5,681 nt of DNA from DASSBG01 sp965651365 (GTDB lineage Bacteria; Pseudomonadota; Gammaproteobacteria; Xanthomonadales; Rhodanobacteraceae), in NCBI GenBank assembly GCA_965651365.1, contig CBFGSA010000154.1, positions 1-5,681 of the forward strand, read 5' to 3'. The position numbers and the translations under genes were made by a program. Shown here in pieces: positions 1-5,527 of this stretch (position 1 is its first letter; each line of letters opens with the position of its first letter). The notes under the pieces were generated by a model, which was not told the DNA's origin, searched no databases, and saw only the letters and a program-made list of their open reading frames with translations.

Positions 1-114
1 CGACGCTTCGCGCCGCCCGGAACGAAGCCGCAAGCCTCTGCCGCTGCAGAGGGGCCCCGGAAAAGCAGCGCGCATCCTGCGCGCCAAAAGCGTGTGCGCG
101 CAGCGCACTCAACC

Positions 115-130
115 GCGGACAGGAGTCCGC
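115..130 (+). other. Hairpin with AGGA tetraloop (candidate CsrA/RsmA-type site)
   Basis: GCGGAC (115-120) and GTCCGC (125-130) form a perfect 6-bp stem closing exactly on AGGA. CsrA-family proteins favour GGA in the loop of a short stem. Whether this is transcribed, or whether the host has an RsmA, cannot be seen here. Confidence 0.4.
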
Positions 131-207
131 CTTGTTTCCCGGGGCCCCTCTGGAGCGGTGGTGGGCGGACGATCAGGCCCGCAGGGGCGACGACACGATG
201 TCGTCGC

Positions 208-241
208 CTTTTCGCCAGCACAAGGATGTGCTGTCGAAAAG
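208..241 (+). other. Two-part hairpin with AAGGAT loop
   Basis: The outer stem is CTTTTCG/CGAAAAG (208-214/235-241), followed by a C-T mismatch (215/234) and an inner stem CAGCAC/GTGCTG (216-221/228-233). The hexaloop AAGGAT (222-227) fits the ANGGAN form bound by CsrA/RsmA proteins. A third, smaller example follows at 267-279 with loop AGGAT on a 4-bp stem. Confidence 0.4.
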
Positions 242-346
242 CCCGGCCGGCCAGCACGAACCCGGAGGGCAGGATGCCCGCAGGGCGCGGAAGCGGGGTG
301 GCCTCTCTTTTGGTTCGTTTTCTCTGGCCAAACAGAGAAAATGAAC

Positions 347-375
347 TCGCGCCCGCAGGGCGCGAAGCGCTTTTT
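347..375 (+). terminator. Terminator-like hairpin and T-run at the end of the hairpin element
   Basis: TCGCGCCC (347-354) pairs perfectly with GGGCGCGA (358-365) around a GCA loop. Five Ts follow at 371-375. An alternative shorter stem, GCGC 360-363 with 367-370, abuts the T-run directly. The T-run is short and the larger stem is five bases away from it, so termination is plausible but not certain. If real, it would end a transcript crossing the upstream hairpins and insulate ligA. Confidence 0.35.
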
Positions 376-376
376 C

Positions 377-499
377 AATGGGTCATTCAGGAGAAATGGA
401 ATCACGTCTGGTGCCAACGACGGGTCCCGTGTGTCTCTCGCGACGCAGCCAGATGCGCGCGATCCGTCAGCCCGAGCGGCGGCGCGCTACACTTGGCGG
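377..499. other. Spacer between hairpin element and ligA
   Basis: No stable palindrome or recognised gene is evident. It contains a short frame from ATG 396 (or ATG 378) to TGA 501-503, whose stop overlaps the ligA ATG as ATGA. The encoded 35-41 residues are arginine-rich, and the AGGAG at 389-393 lies only 2 bases before ATG 396, which is too close for a good ribosome site. I regard the frame as probably fortuitous. Confidence 0.4.
488..493 (+). promoter_or_regulatory. Candidate -10 box of ligA (possible leaderless start)
   Basis: TACACT at 488-493 matches the sigma-70 -10 consensus at four of six positions. Initiation about 7 bases downstream would fall on the A of the ligA ATG at 500, giving a leaderless message. 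No good -35 hexamer is visible 16-18 bases upstream. The stretch before the ATG has only a weak purine-rich ribosome site (GGCGG), which fits leaderless translation but does not prove it. Confidence 0.3.
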
Positions 500-2881
500 A
501 TGAGCAAAGTCGACCCCGACACCGTCGCCCGCGCCGCCGAGCTGCGGGCGCAACTGGAAGACGCCAACTATCGCTATCACGTGCTGGATGATCCGGAATT
601 GCCGGATGCCGAGTACGACCGGTTGTTGCGCGAACTGGAGCAGATCGAATTCGACCATCCGGGGCTGGCCACGTCCGATTCACCCACCCGCACGGTCGGT
701 GCGCGCGCCGAGGGTGGGCTGGCCAAGGTGCGCCATGCGCAGCCGATGCTGTCGCTGTCGAATGCGTTCACCAATGCCGATGCCGACGGGAACAGGGAAC
801 GCTACGCCGAAGTGGCCAGCTTCGTGGCACGGGTGTGCCGCGAGACCGGCCGGCGCGAGCCGGAGTTTTCGGTCGAGCCGAAGCTGGATGGCCTGGCCAT
901 CAGCCTGCGTTACGAGCAGGGCGTGCTGGTGCTGGCCGCGACCCGCGGTGACGGCGAGACGGGTGAGGATGTGACGGCCAATGTGCGCACCATCCGCGCC
1001 GTGCCGCTGCGTCTGCGCGGCGAGGGCTGGCCGGCGGTGCTGGAGGTGCGTGGCGAGATCATCATGCTGCGCAAGGATTTTGAGGCCTACAATGACTGGG
1101 CGCGCAAGCATGACGAAAAGGTGCTGGCCAATCCGCGCAATGGTGCGGCCGGCTCGCTGCGCCAGCTTGATCCGGCGGTGACGGCGCGGCGCAAGCTGAG
1201 CTTTTTCGCCTATGCCATCGGTGTGGTCAAGGGCGGCGAGCTGCCCGACACGCATTCGGCCACACTGGCGCGGCTGCGCGACTGGGGTCTGCCGGTGTCG
1301 CCGCTGGTCGACACGGCCACCGGACTCGACGGTCTGATCGCCTATTACGAGCGTATTGGCGCCGAGCGTGACGACCTCGGCTACGACATCGACGGCGTGG
1401 TCTACAAGCTCGACGACTATGTTGGCCAGGAGCAGATGGGTTATGTGTCGCGGGCCCCGCGCTGGGCGCTGGCGCACAAGTTTCCGGCCGAGGAGCAGAT
1501 CACCGTGGTCGAGGACATCGGGGTGCAGATCGGCCGTACCGGCGCGGCCACGCCGCGGGCGCGCATGCAGCCGGTGCAGGTCGGCGGTGTCACCGTGACC
1601 CATGCCACCTTGCATAATGCCGACCAGGTGGCTCGGCTGGACGTGCGCATCGGCGACAGCGTGGTGGTGCGCCGCGCCGGCGACGTGATTCCCGAGGTGG
1701 TGCGGGTGCTGACCGACCGCCGCCCCGACGACACCGAACCCTGGTCGATGCCGGCCACCTGTCCCGATTGCGGTTCGGACCTGGTGCGCGAGGAGGGCGA
1801 GGCGGTGTACCGCTGCTCCGGCGGTCTGGTCTGCGCGGCGCAGCGCAAGGAAGCCCTGATCCACTTCGCCTCGCGCAAGGCCATGGATATCGATGGCCTG
1901 GGCGAACGCTATGTCGAGGCGTTGGTGGATCTGGAAATGGTGCACACGCCGGCCGACCTGTACGAGCTCACCGTGAGCCGTTTTGTCGACATGAAGCGCC
2001 GCATCGACGAGCGCGACGGCACCACGCCGGAGACCGTGAAGCAGGGCAAGGTGGCGACGCAGTGGGCCGAGAACCTGGTGGCGGCAATCGATGCCAGCCG
2101 CCAGCGCACGCTGGGGCGCTTTCTGTTTGCACTGGGCATCATGCATATCGGTGCAAGCACGGCCAAGACCCTGGCCCAATGGCTGGGCTCGCTGGAGCAG
2201 GTGCGCCGCACACCGGCGCCGGTGCTGCGGCTGCTGCCCGACATCGGCACCGAGGTTGCCGGTTCCATCGCCACCTTCTTCGCCCAGGGCGGCAATGAAA
2301 AAGTGGTCGTCCGGTTGCTGGATGCCGGCATCGAACTCAGCGACGAGTCGACACCCTCGCCGCGCCTGCGTGAGCGGCTGAGTCTCGCGGCACTCATGGC
2401 CAATGCGGGCATCGACAAACTCGGCCCCGGCAGCGCGGAAAAGCTGACGGCCAGCTTTCCTGCACTGGAGCAGATCGAATCGGCTGAACCCGAGGCGTGG
2501 CAACAGGCCGGCTTGAGCAAAACTGCGGCGGAAAATCTCGCGGTGTTTCTGGCCGATTCCGAAGCCAGTCGTGATCTGCGCGACGCGGCGGCAGCCATGG
2601 ACAGCCTGCTGGCTGCAATCCCTGACGACGCCGAGGCTGAAACGCTGCCACTGGCTGGCAAGTCCGTGGTGCTGACCGGCAGCCTGGAGTCGCTGACCCG
2701 CGACGAGGCCAGAGAGAAACTCGAAGCCCTGGGTGCCAGGGTGAGCGGCAGCGTGTCGAAAAAGACCGCCCTGGTGGTTGCCGGCAGTGCGGCCGGTTCC
2801 AAGCTGGACAAGGCCCGTTCGCTCGGGGTCGAGGTGTGGGATGAAGAACAGCTCAAGGCACTGCTGGACCGGCACGGCTGA
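500..2881 (+). CDS. ligA: NAD+-dependent DNA ligase LigA, enlarged C-terminal half
   Basis: LigA seals 3'-OH/5'-phosphate nicks in duplex DNA using NAD+, forming a ligase-AMP intermediate, and acts in Okazaki-fragment joining and repair. The protein is 793 residues; the family is commonly about 670. The N-terminal NMN-binding Ia segment contains NYRYHVLDDP (23-32). The adenylation motif EPKLDG places the catalytic lysine at K128. DIDGVVYK (296-303) and the HKFPAEE motif (326-332) are present. Four zinc cysteines C421, C424, C439 and C445 keep the C-x2-C-x14-C-x5-C spacing. Helix-hairpin-helix repeats follow, then a BRCT domain from about 717 to the end. Two segments look extra relative to E. 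coli LigA: about 16 residues near 499-517, and about 85 residues near 615-705 that resemble a further HhH unit. The ATG at 500 was chosen because MSKVDPD begins the conserved domain. The reading frame stays open back to 92, but that part crosses the hairpin element and is unlike any ligase N-terminus. The frame is intact, with all catalytic residues present. Confidence 0.97.
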   Translation: MSKVDPDTVARAAELRAQLEDANYRYHVLDDPELPDAEYDRLLRELEQIEFDHPGLATSDSPTRTVGARAEGGLAKVRHAQPMLSLSNAFTNADADGNRERYAEVASFVARVCRETGRREPEFSVEPKLDGLAISLRYEQGVLVLAATRGDGETGEDVTANVRTIRAVPLRLRGEGWPAVLEVRGEIIMLRKDFEAYNDWARKHDEKVLANPRNGAAGSLRQLDPAVTARRKLSFFAYAIGVVKGGELPDTHSATLARLRDWGLPVSPLVDTATGLDGLIAYYERIGAERDDLGYDIDGVVYKLDDYVGQEQMGYVSRAPRWALAHKFPAEEQITVVEDIGVQIGRTGAATPRARMQPVQVGGVTVTHATLHNADQVARLDVRIGDSVVVRRAGDVIPEVVRVLTDRRPDDTEPWSMPATCPDCGSDLVREEGEAVYRCSGGLVCAAQRKEALIHFASRKAMDIDGLGERYVEALVDLEMVHTPADLYELTVSRFVDMKRRIDERDGTTPETVKQGKVATQWAENLVAAIDASRQRTLGRFLFALGIMHIGASTAKTLAQWLGSLEQVRRTPAPVLRLLPDIGTEVAGSIATFFAQGGNEKVVVRLLDAGIELSDESTPSPRLRERLSLAALMANAGIDKLGPGSAEKLTASFPALEQIESAEPEAWQQAGLSKTAAENLAVFLADSEASRDLRDAAAAMDSLLAAIPDDAEAETLPLAGKSVVLTGSLESLTRDEAREKLEALGARVSGSVSKKTALVVAGSAAGSKLDKARSLGVEVWDEEQLKALLDRHG

Positions 2882-2896
2882 TCGGGGCCGGCCCGA
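2882..2896 (+). terminator. Small GC-rich hairpin directly after ligA stop
   Basis: TCGGG (2882-2886) pairs with CCCGA (2892-2896) immediately after the ligA TGA. Only three Ts follow (2900-2902), so it is a weak terminator candidate. The REP palindromes further on may do most of the work. Confidence 0.25.
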
Positions 2897-2918
2897 CGAT
2901 TTGCCGCGCCCTCATCCC

Positions 2919-2951
2919 GGATACCCGTCATGCCCGCGAAAGCGGGTATCC
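2919..2951. repeat. REP-like palindrome, copy 1
   Basis: Two alternative pairings are visible. ATGCCCGC (2930-2937) pairs with GCGGGTAT (2942-2949) around a GAAA loop, with one G-T wobble. Alternatively GGATACCC (2919-2926) pairs perfectly with GGGTATCC (2944-2951). The surrounding GTCATGCCCGCG...GCGGG.ATCCAG pattern recurs at 3031-3057. It belongs to the broad proteobacterial REP type (GTCATnCCCGC...GCGGGnATCCAG). It lies between the convergent ends of ligA and ahpF. Confidence 0.75.
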
Positions 2952-2985
2952 AGCGCCTGTGCTCTGTGCGAGATATGCGGGAGGA

Positions 2986-3064
2986 AAGTCACTGGGCTCC
3001 CGCCTTCGCGGGAGCAAGGGATTTTCTGTCGTCATGCCCGCGCAGGCGGGCATCCAGTGACGTT
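2986..3064. repeat. Paired inverted REP-like palindromes (BIME-like unit), copies 2 and 3
   Basis: Copy 2 is GCTCCCGC/GCGGGAGC (2996-3003/3008-3015, loop CTTC). Copy 3 is ATGCCCGC/GCGGGCAT (3034-3041/3046-3053, loop GCAG). Both stems are perfect over 8 bp. The pair is flanked by GTCACTGG (2988-2995) and its exact complement CCAGTGAC (3054-3061), so the two copies face opposite ways like a BIME. T-rich tracts follow each stem (3022-3025 and 3067-3071), so the block may act as a transcription stop for ligA. Such elements are mobilised in trans by RAYT transposases; none is encoded here. Confidence 0.75.
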
Positions 3065-3093
3065 GCTTTTTCCCGGCGGTTCCGAGCTCACTG

Positions 3094-3109
3094 GCCCACG
3101 TCAGTGGGC
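3094..3109 (-). terminator. Hairpin just downstream of ahpF
   Basis: GCCCAC (3094-3099) pairs with GTGGGC (3104-3109) around a 4-base loop, beginning 14 bases past the ahpF stop on the minus strand. No T-run follows on that strand, so it is a transcript-end or RNA-stabilising hairpin candidate rather than a classical intrinsic terminator. Confidence 0.3.
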
Positions 3110-3123
3110 GTGCCGTGCCGGCT

Positions 3124-4725
3124 TCAGGCCGCGACAGCCTCGCCTGCACTTTCCTCGGCCGGTGCACTGTGCCGGATCAGGTGATCAAATGCGCTGAGCG
3201 CGGCACTGCAGCCGGCGCCCATGGCGATCACGATCTGCTTGTGGGGCACGGTGGTGGCATCGCCGGCGGCAAAGACACCGGGCAGCGAGGTGGCGCCACG
3301 GTCGTCGATCACGATTTCGCCGCGCGGGCTCATCTCCAGTGTGCCCTTGAGCCATTCGGTATTCGGCAGCAGACCGATCTGGACGAAAATGCCTTCCAGC
3401 TCGATGTCGCGCAACTCGCCGCTGTCGCGGTCCTTGTAGCGCAGGCCGTTGACGCGCTGACCGTCGCCCAGCACTTCGGTGGTCTGGCCGCTGAGCACGA
3501 CATCCACATTTGGCAGACTGCGCAGCTTGCGCTGCAGCACCTCGTCGGCACGCAGCTTCGAGTCGAACTCGATCAGGGTCACGTGCTTGACGATACCGGC
3601 CAGATCGATCGCGGCCTCGACGCCGGAATTGCCACCACCAATCACGGCCACGCGCTTGCCCTTGTACAACGGGCCATCGCAGTGCGGGCAGTAGGCCACG
3701 CCCTTGTTGCGGTAGGTATCCTCACCGGGTACGCCCATCTGGCGCCAGCGCGCACCGGTCGACAGCACCACCGTTTTCGACTTCAGGCTGGCGCCGTTTT
3801 CCAGGTCGATCTCGACCAGTCCGCTGTCGGATTGATCGGCCGGAATCAGCCGCTTCGCGCGCTGCAGGTTCATCACGTCCACGTCGTATTCGTGCACGTG
3901 CTGCTCCAGGGCCACGCCGAGCTTGGGGCCTTCGGTATAACTGACCGAAATGAAGTTTTCGATCGCCATCGTGTCCAGCACCTGACCGCCGAAGCGCTCG
4001 GCCGCCAGGCCGGTGCGGATGCCCTTGCGTGCGGCATAGATCGCCGCCGAGGCACCGGCCGGACCGCCACCGACCACCAGCACGTCGAAGGCGTCCCTGG
4101 CCTTGATCTTGTCGGCGACCCTGGCGGTCGATCCGGTATCCAGACGCGCCACGATCTGCTCGACCGTCATGCGGCCCTGATCGAAGACCTCGCCGTTGAG
4201 GAGCACTGTCGGCACGGACATGATTTCGCGCTTCTCGACTTCGTCCCGAAACAGCGCGCCGTCGATGGCCACGTGGTGGATATTGGAGTTGAGCACGGCC
4301 ATCAGGTTCAGCGACTGCACCGTGTCCGGGCAGCTCTGGCAGGACAGCGACATGAACGTCTCGAAGTGGTACTCGCCTTCCAGGTCGCGGACCTGGTCGG
4401 CCAGTTCCGCGGAAATCTTCGCCGGGTGGCCACCGACCTGCAGCAGTGCCAGCACCAGCGAGGTGAACTCGTGGCCCATCGGAATGCCGGCAAAGCGCAC
4501 GCCGACATCGGTGCCGCTGCGGTTGATTGCGAACGAAGGCTTGCGCGGGTCGCTGTCATCGTCGCGGCGCAGGCTGATCTTGTCCGACAGGCTGGCGATC
4601 GACTGCAGCAGCTCTTCCAGCTCGCGCGACTTGGCGCCATTGTCAAGACAAGCCACCAGCTCGATCGGCGTCTGCAGCTTTTCCAGGTACGCCTGCAATT
4701 GGGATTTCATGTTCTGGTCAAGCAT
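3124..4725 (-). CDS. ahpF: Alkyl hydroperoxide reductase subunit F (NADH:peroxiredoxin reductase)
   Basis: AhpF is a cytoplasmic FAD flavoprotein that passes electrons from NADH to the oxidised peroxiredoxin AhpC. The 533-residue protein aligns along its length with E. coli AhpF (521). An N-terminal tandem thioredoxin-fold domain (about 1-195) carries the C-x2-C pair SCQSC, C129 and C132. The FAD-binding GGGPAG is at 219-224. The catalytic disulfide YCPHC gives C346 and C349. The NADH-binding GGGNSG is at 363-368, and GVFAAGD (483-489) closes the second FAD motif. The C-terminus has a roughly 12-residue Ala/Glu-rich tail beyond the E. coli end. The start at 4725 is chosen because MLDQNMK matches the family N-terminus and GGAG (4733-4736) sits 7 bases upstream. 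A longer in-frame start at 4866 would translate the REP palindrome and is rejected. The gene lies 144 bases after ahpC on the same strand and is likely co-transcribed from the ahpC promoter. No separate ahpF promoter stands out. Confidence 0.97.
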   Translation of the reverse strand: MLDQNMKSQLQAYLEKLQTPIELVACLDNGAKSRELEELLQSIASLSDKISLRRDDDSDPRKPSFAINRSGTDVGVRFAGIPMGHEFTSLVLALLQVGGHPAKISAELADQVRDLEGEYHFETFMSLSCQSCPDTVQSLNLMAVLNSNIHHVAIDGALFRDEVEKREIMSVPTVLLNGEVFDQGRMTVEQIVARLDTGSTARVADKIKARDAFDVLVVGGGPAGASAAIYAARKGIRTGLAAERFGGQVLDTMAIENFISVSYTEGPKLGVALEQHVHEYDVDVMNLQRAKRLIPADQSDSGLVEIDLENGASLKSKTVVLSTGARWRQMGVPGEDTYRNKGVAYCPHCDGPLYKGKRVAVIGGGNSGVEAAIDLAGIVKHVTLIEFDSKLRADEVLQRKLRSLPNVDVVLSGQTTEVLGDGQRVNGLRYKDRDSGELRDIELEGIFVQIGLLPNTEWLKGTLEMSPRGEIVIDDRGATSLPGVFAAGDATTVPHKQIVIAMGAGCSAALSAFDHLIRHSAPAEESAGEAVAA

Positions 4726-4732
4726 GGCAAAG

Positions 4733-4736
4733 CTCC
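4733..4736 (-). promoter_or_regulatory. Ribosome binding site of ahpF
   Basis: GGAG on the minus strand, 7 bases before the ATG at 4725. It supports the short ahpF start over the longer open frame. It begins only 14 bases after the end of the REP palindrome, so folding of that element could affect ribosome access. Confidence 0.7.
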
Positions 4737-4750
4737 GCAAACAAATACCT

Positions 4751-4817
4751 GTAGGAGTGCCCCATGGGCGCGATGAGATATCCGGCAAGCCGGTTCGCGC
4801 CCATGCGGCGCTCCTAC
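4751..4817. repeat. REP-type palindrome between ahpC and ahpF
   Basis: Positions 4751-4773 pair with 4795-4817: 23 positions with one C-C mismatch (4762/4806) and one G-T wobble (4758/4810). An inner hairpin CCGGC/GCCGG (4782-4786/4789-4793) sits in the loop. The ends GTAGGAG...CTCCTAC with a GC-rich core are characteristic of the REP family known from Pseudomonas and related gammaproteobacteria, here as two facing copies. It differs from the GTCAT-type palindromes after ligA. Within the operon it probably protects the upstream ahpC message from 3' exonucleases and lowers ahpF expression; that effect is inferred. Confidence 0.8.
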
Positions 4818-4829
4818 GGAAAGACGAGT

Positions 4830-4854
4830 GCAGCCGGGCGCGATGCCCGGCTGC
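4830..4854 (-). terminator. Strong hairpin after ahpC, possible partial terminator
   Basis: GCAGCCGGGC (minus strand) pairs perfectly over 10 bp with GCCCGGCTGC around a 5-base loop, 15 bases past the ahpC stop. The sequence after it on the minus strand is ACTCGTCTTTCC, with only a short T-rich patch. It could terminate a fraction of transcripts, giving more ahpC than ahpF, or simply cap the ahpC message. Confidence 0.5.
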
Positions 4855-4869
4855 GGCATGGGGCAAGAA

Positions 4870-5433
4870 TCAGATCTTGCCGACCAGATCCAGCGACGGG
4901 GCGAGGGTCTTGTCGCCCTCCTTCCACTTGGCCGGGCAGACTTCGTTGGGGTGCGCGGCCACATACTGGGCGGCCTTGACCTTGCGCAGCAGCTCGGACG
5001 CATCACGGCCGATGCCGCCGGCGTTGAGCTCGATGATCTGGATCTTGCCTTCCGGGTCGATCACGAAGGTGCCGCGGTCGGCCACCCCGTCTTCCTCGAT
5101 CAGGACCTCGAAATTGCGCGCGATGGCATGGGTCGGGTCACCAATCATGGTGTAGTCGATCTTGCCGATGGCCTCGGAGCTGTCGTGCCAGGCCTTGTGC
5201 GAGAAATGCGTGTCGGTCGACACCGAGTAGATCTCCACGCCCAGCGTCTTGAACTCCTCGTAATGCTCGGCCAGGTCCTCCAGCTCGGTCGGGCACACGA
5301 AAGTGAAATCGGCCGGGTAGAAGAACACCACCGACCAGTTGCCCTTGAGATCGGCATCGGTGACTTCCATGAACTCGCCCTGCTTGAACGCCTGGGCCTT
5401 GAACGGCTTGATTTCGGTATTGATCAGAGACAT
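4870..5433 (-). CDS. ahpC: Alkyl hydroperoxide reductase subunit C (2-Cys peroxiredoxin)
   Basis: AhpC is the cytoplasmic peroxiredoxin that reduces hydrogen peroxide, organic peroxides and peroxynitrite; its disulfide is re-reduced by AhpF. At 187 residues it equals E. coli AhpC in length and matches it nearly throughout. The active-site signature PADFTFVC (40-47) gives P40, T44 and the peroxidatic C47; R120 completes the site. The resolving cysteine is C166 in EVCPAKW. The C-terminus ends in SLDLVGKI as in enterobacteria, with no YF helix of the peroxide-sensitive eukaryotic type, although a GGIG motif is present at 139-142. The ATG at 5433 is preferred over the in-frame TTG one codon earlier because MSLINT matches the family and AGGAG is 8 bases upstream. 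It is the first gene of an ahpC-ahpF unit with a promoter and OxyR-like site upstream. Confidence 0.98.
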   Translation of the reverse strand: MSLINTEIKPFKAQAFKQGEFMEVTDADLKGNWSVVFFYPADFTFVCPTELEDLAEHYEEFKTLGVEIYSVSTDTHFSHKAWHDSSEAIGKIDYTMIGDPTHAIARNFEVLIEEDGVADRGTFVIDPEGKIQIIELNAGGIGRDASELLRKVKAAQYVAAHPNEVCPAKWKEGDKTLAPSLDLVGKI

Positions 5434-5441
5434 CAAAAAAA

Positions 5442-5446
5442 CTCCT
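5442..5446 (-). promoter_or_regulatory. Ribosome binding site of ahpC
   Basis: AGGAG on the minus strand, 8 bases before the ATG at 5433, with a run of Ts between. Its strength suits an abundant protein and fixes the start at ATG rather than the adjacent TTG. Confidence 0.8.
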
Positions 5447-5478
5447 TTGGTTGAGGGTGGAACATGATTGATGCACCC

Positions 5479-5506
5479 ATTGTAGCGAGCGGCATGTATT
5501 ATTCAA
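5479..5506 (-). promoter_or_regulatory. Sigma-70 type promoter of ahpC
   Basis: On the minus strand TTGAAT (5506-5501) serves as -35 (four of six consensus bases) and TACAAT (5484-5479) as -10 (five of six), separated by 16 bases. Initiation would fall near 5472, giving a leader of about 40 bases that includes the ribosome site. The suboptimal -35 is typical of an activator-dependent promoter. The -35 lies inside a palindrome, ATTCAA-A-TTGAAT (5501-5513), in an AT-rich stretch unlike the GC-rich surroundings. Confidence 0.6.
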
Positions 5507-5527
5507 ATTGAATATTTTACTCAATAC

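Larger units (their letters stand above)
41..375 (+). repeat. Structured multi-hairpin intergenic element with AGGA-type loops
   Basis: Seen directly: 41-60 pairs with 139-158 (19 of 20 positions, one G-G mismatch), including a perfect 14-bp arm 47-60/139-152. Inside it lie hairpins 68-73/79-84 (loop ATCCT), 94-99/103-108 (loop GCA) and 115-120/125-130 (loop AGGA). To the right are 186-195/199-208 (loop CGA), 208-214+216-221/228-233+235-241 (loop AAGGAT), 267-270/276-279 (loop AGGAT), 313-326/333-346 (one G-T pair) and 347-354/358-365 (loop GCA). Loops carrying A(N)GGA in stems resemble the CsrA/RsmA-binding hairpins of CsrB/RsmZ RNAs and the TwoAYGGAY RNA motif; that link is inference. Open frames across this stretch in several frames have no recognisable domain and are probably incidental. 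I recall similar intergenic blocks in xanthomonad genomes but cannot confirm it here. It could be a dispersed non-coding repeat, a small RNA, or both. Confidence 0.6.

Noticed and set aside
41..375. CRISPR array
   Set aside because: The repeated feature is local palindromy with different stem sequences, not identical repeats at regular spacing.
109..417. 102-residue minus-strand open frame over the hairpin element
   Set aside because: Proline/arginine-rich, no recognisable domain, and lies wholly within and around a palindromic region.
92..499. In-frame upstream extension of ligA giving a 929-residue protein
   Set aside because: The extra 136 residues are translated from the hairpin element, have no ligase similarity, and precede the conserved MSKVDPD start of the adenylation region.
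680..2875. 731-residue open frame antisense to ligA
   Set aside because: It mirrors the ligA codon pattern in GC-rich DNA, is rich in His/Gln/Gly/Arg, and shows no domain.
3115..4776. 553-residue open frame antisense to ahpF
   Set aside because: It lies opposite a full-length conserved AhpF and has His/Ala/Val-rich composition typical of a shadow frame.
4726..4866. 47-residue N-terminal extension of AhpF
   Set aside because: It would be translated from the REP palindrome; the family N-terminus and a ribosome site both point to 4725.
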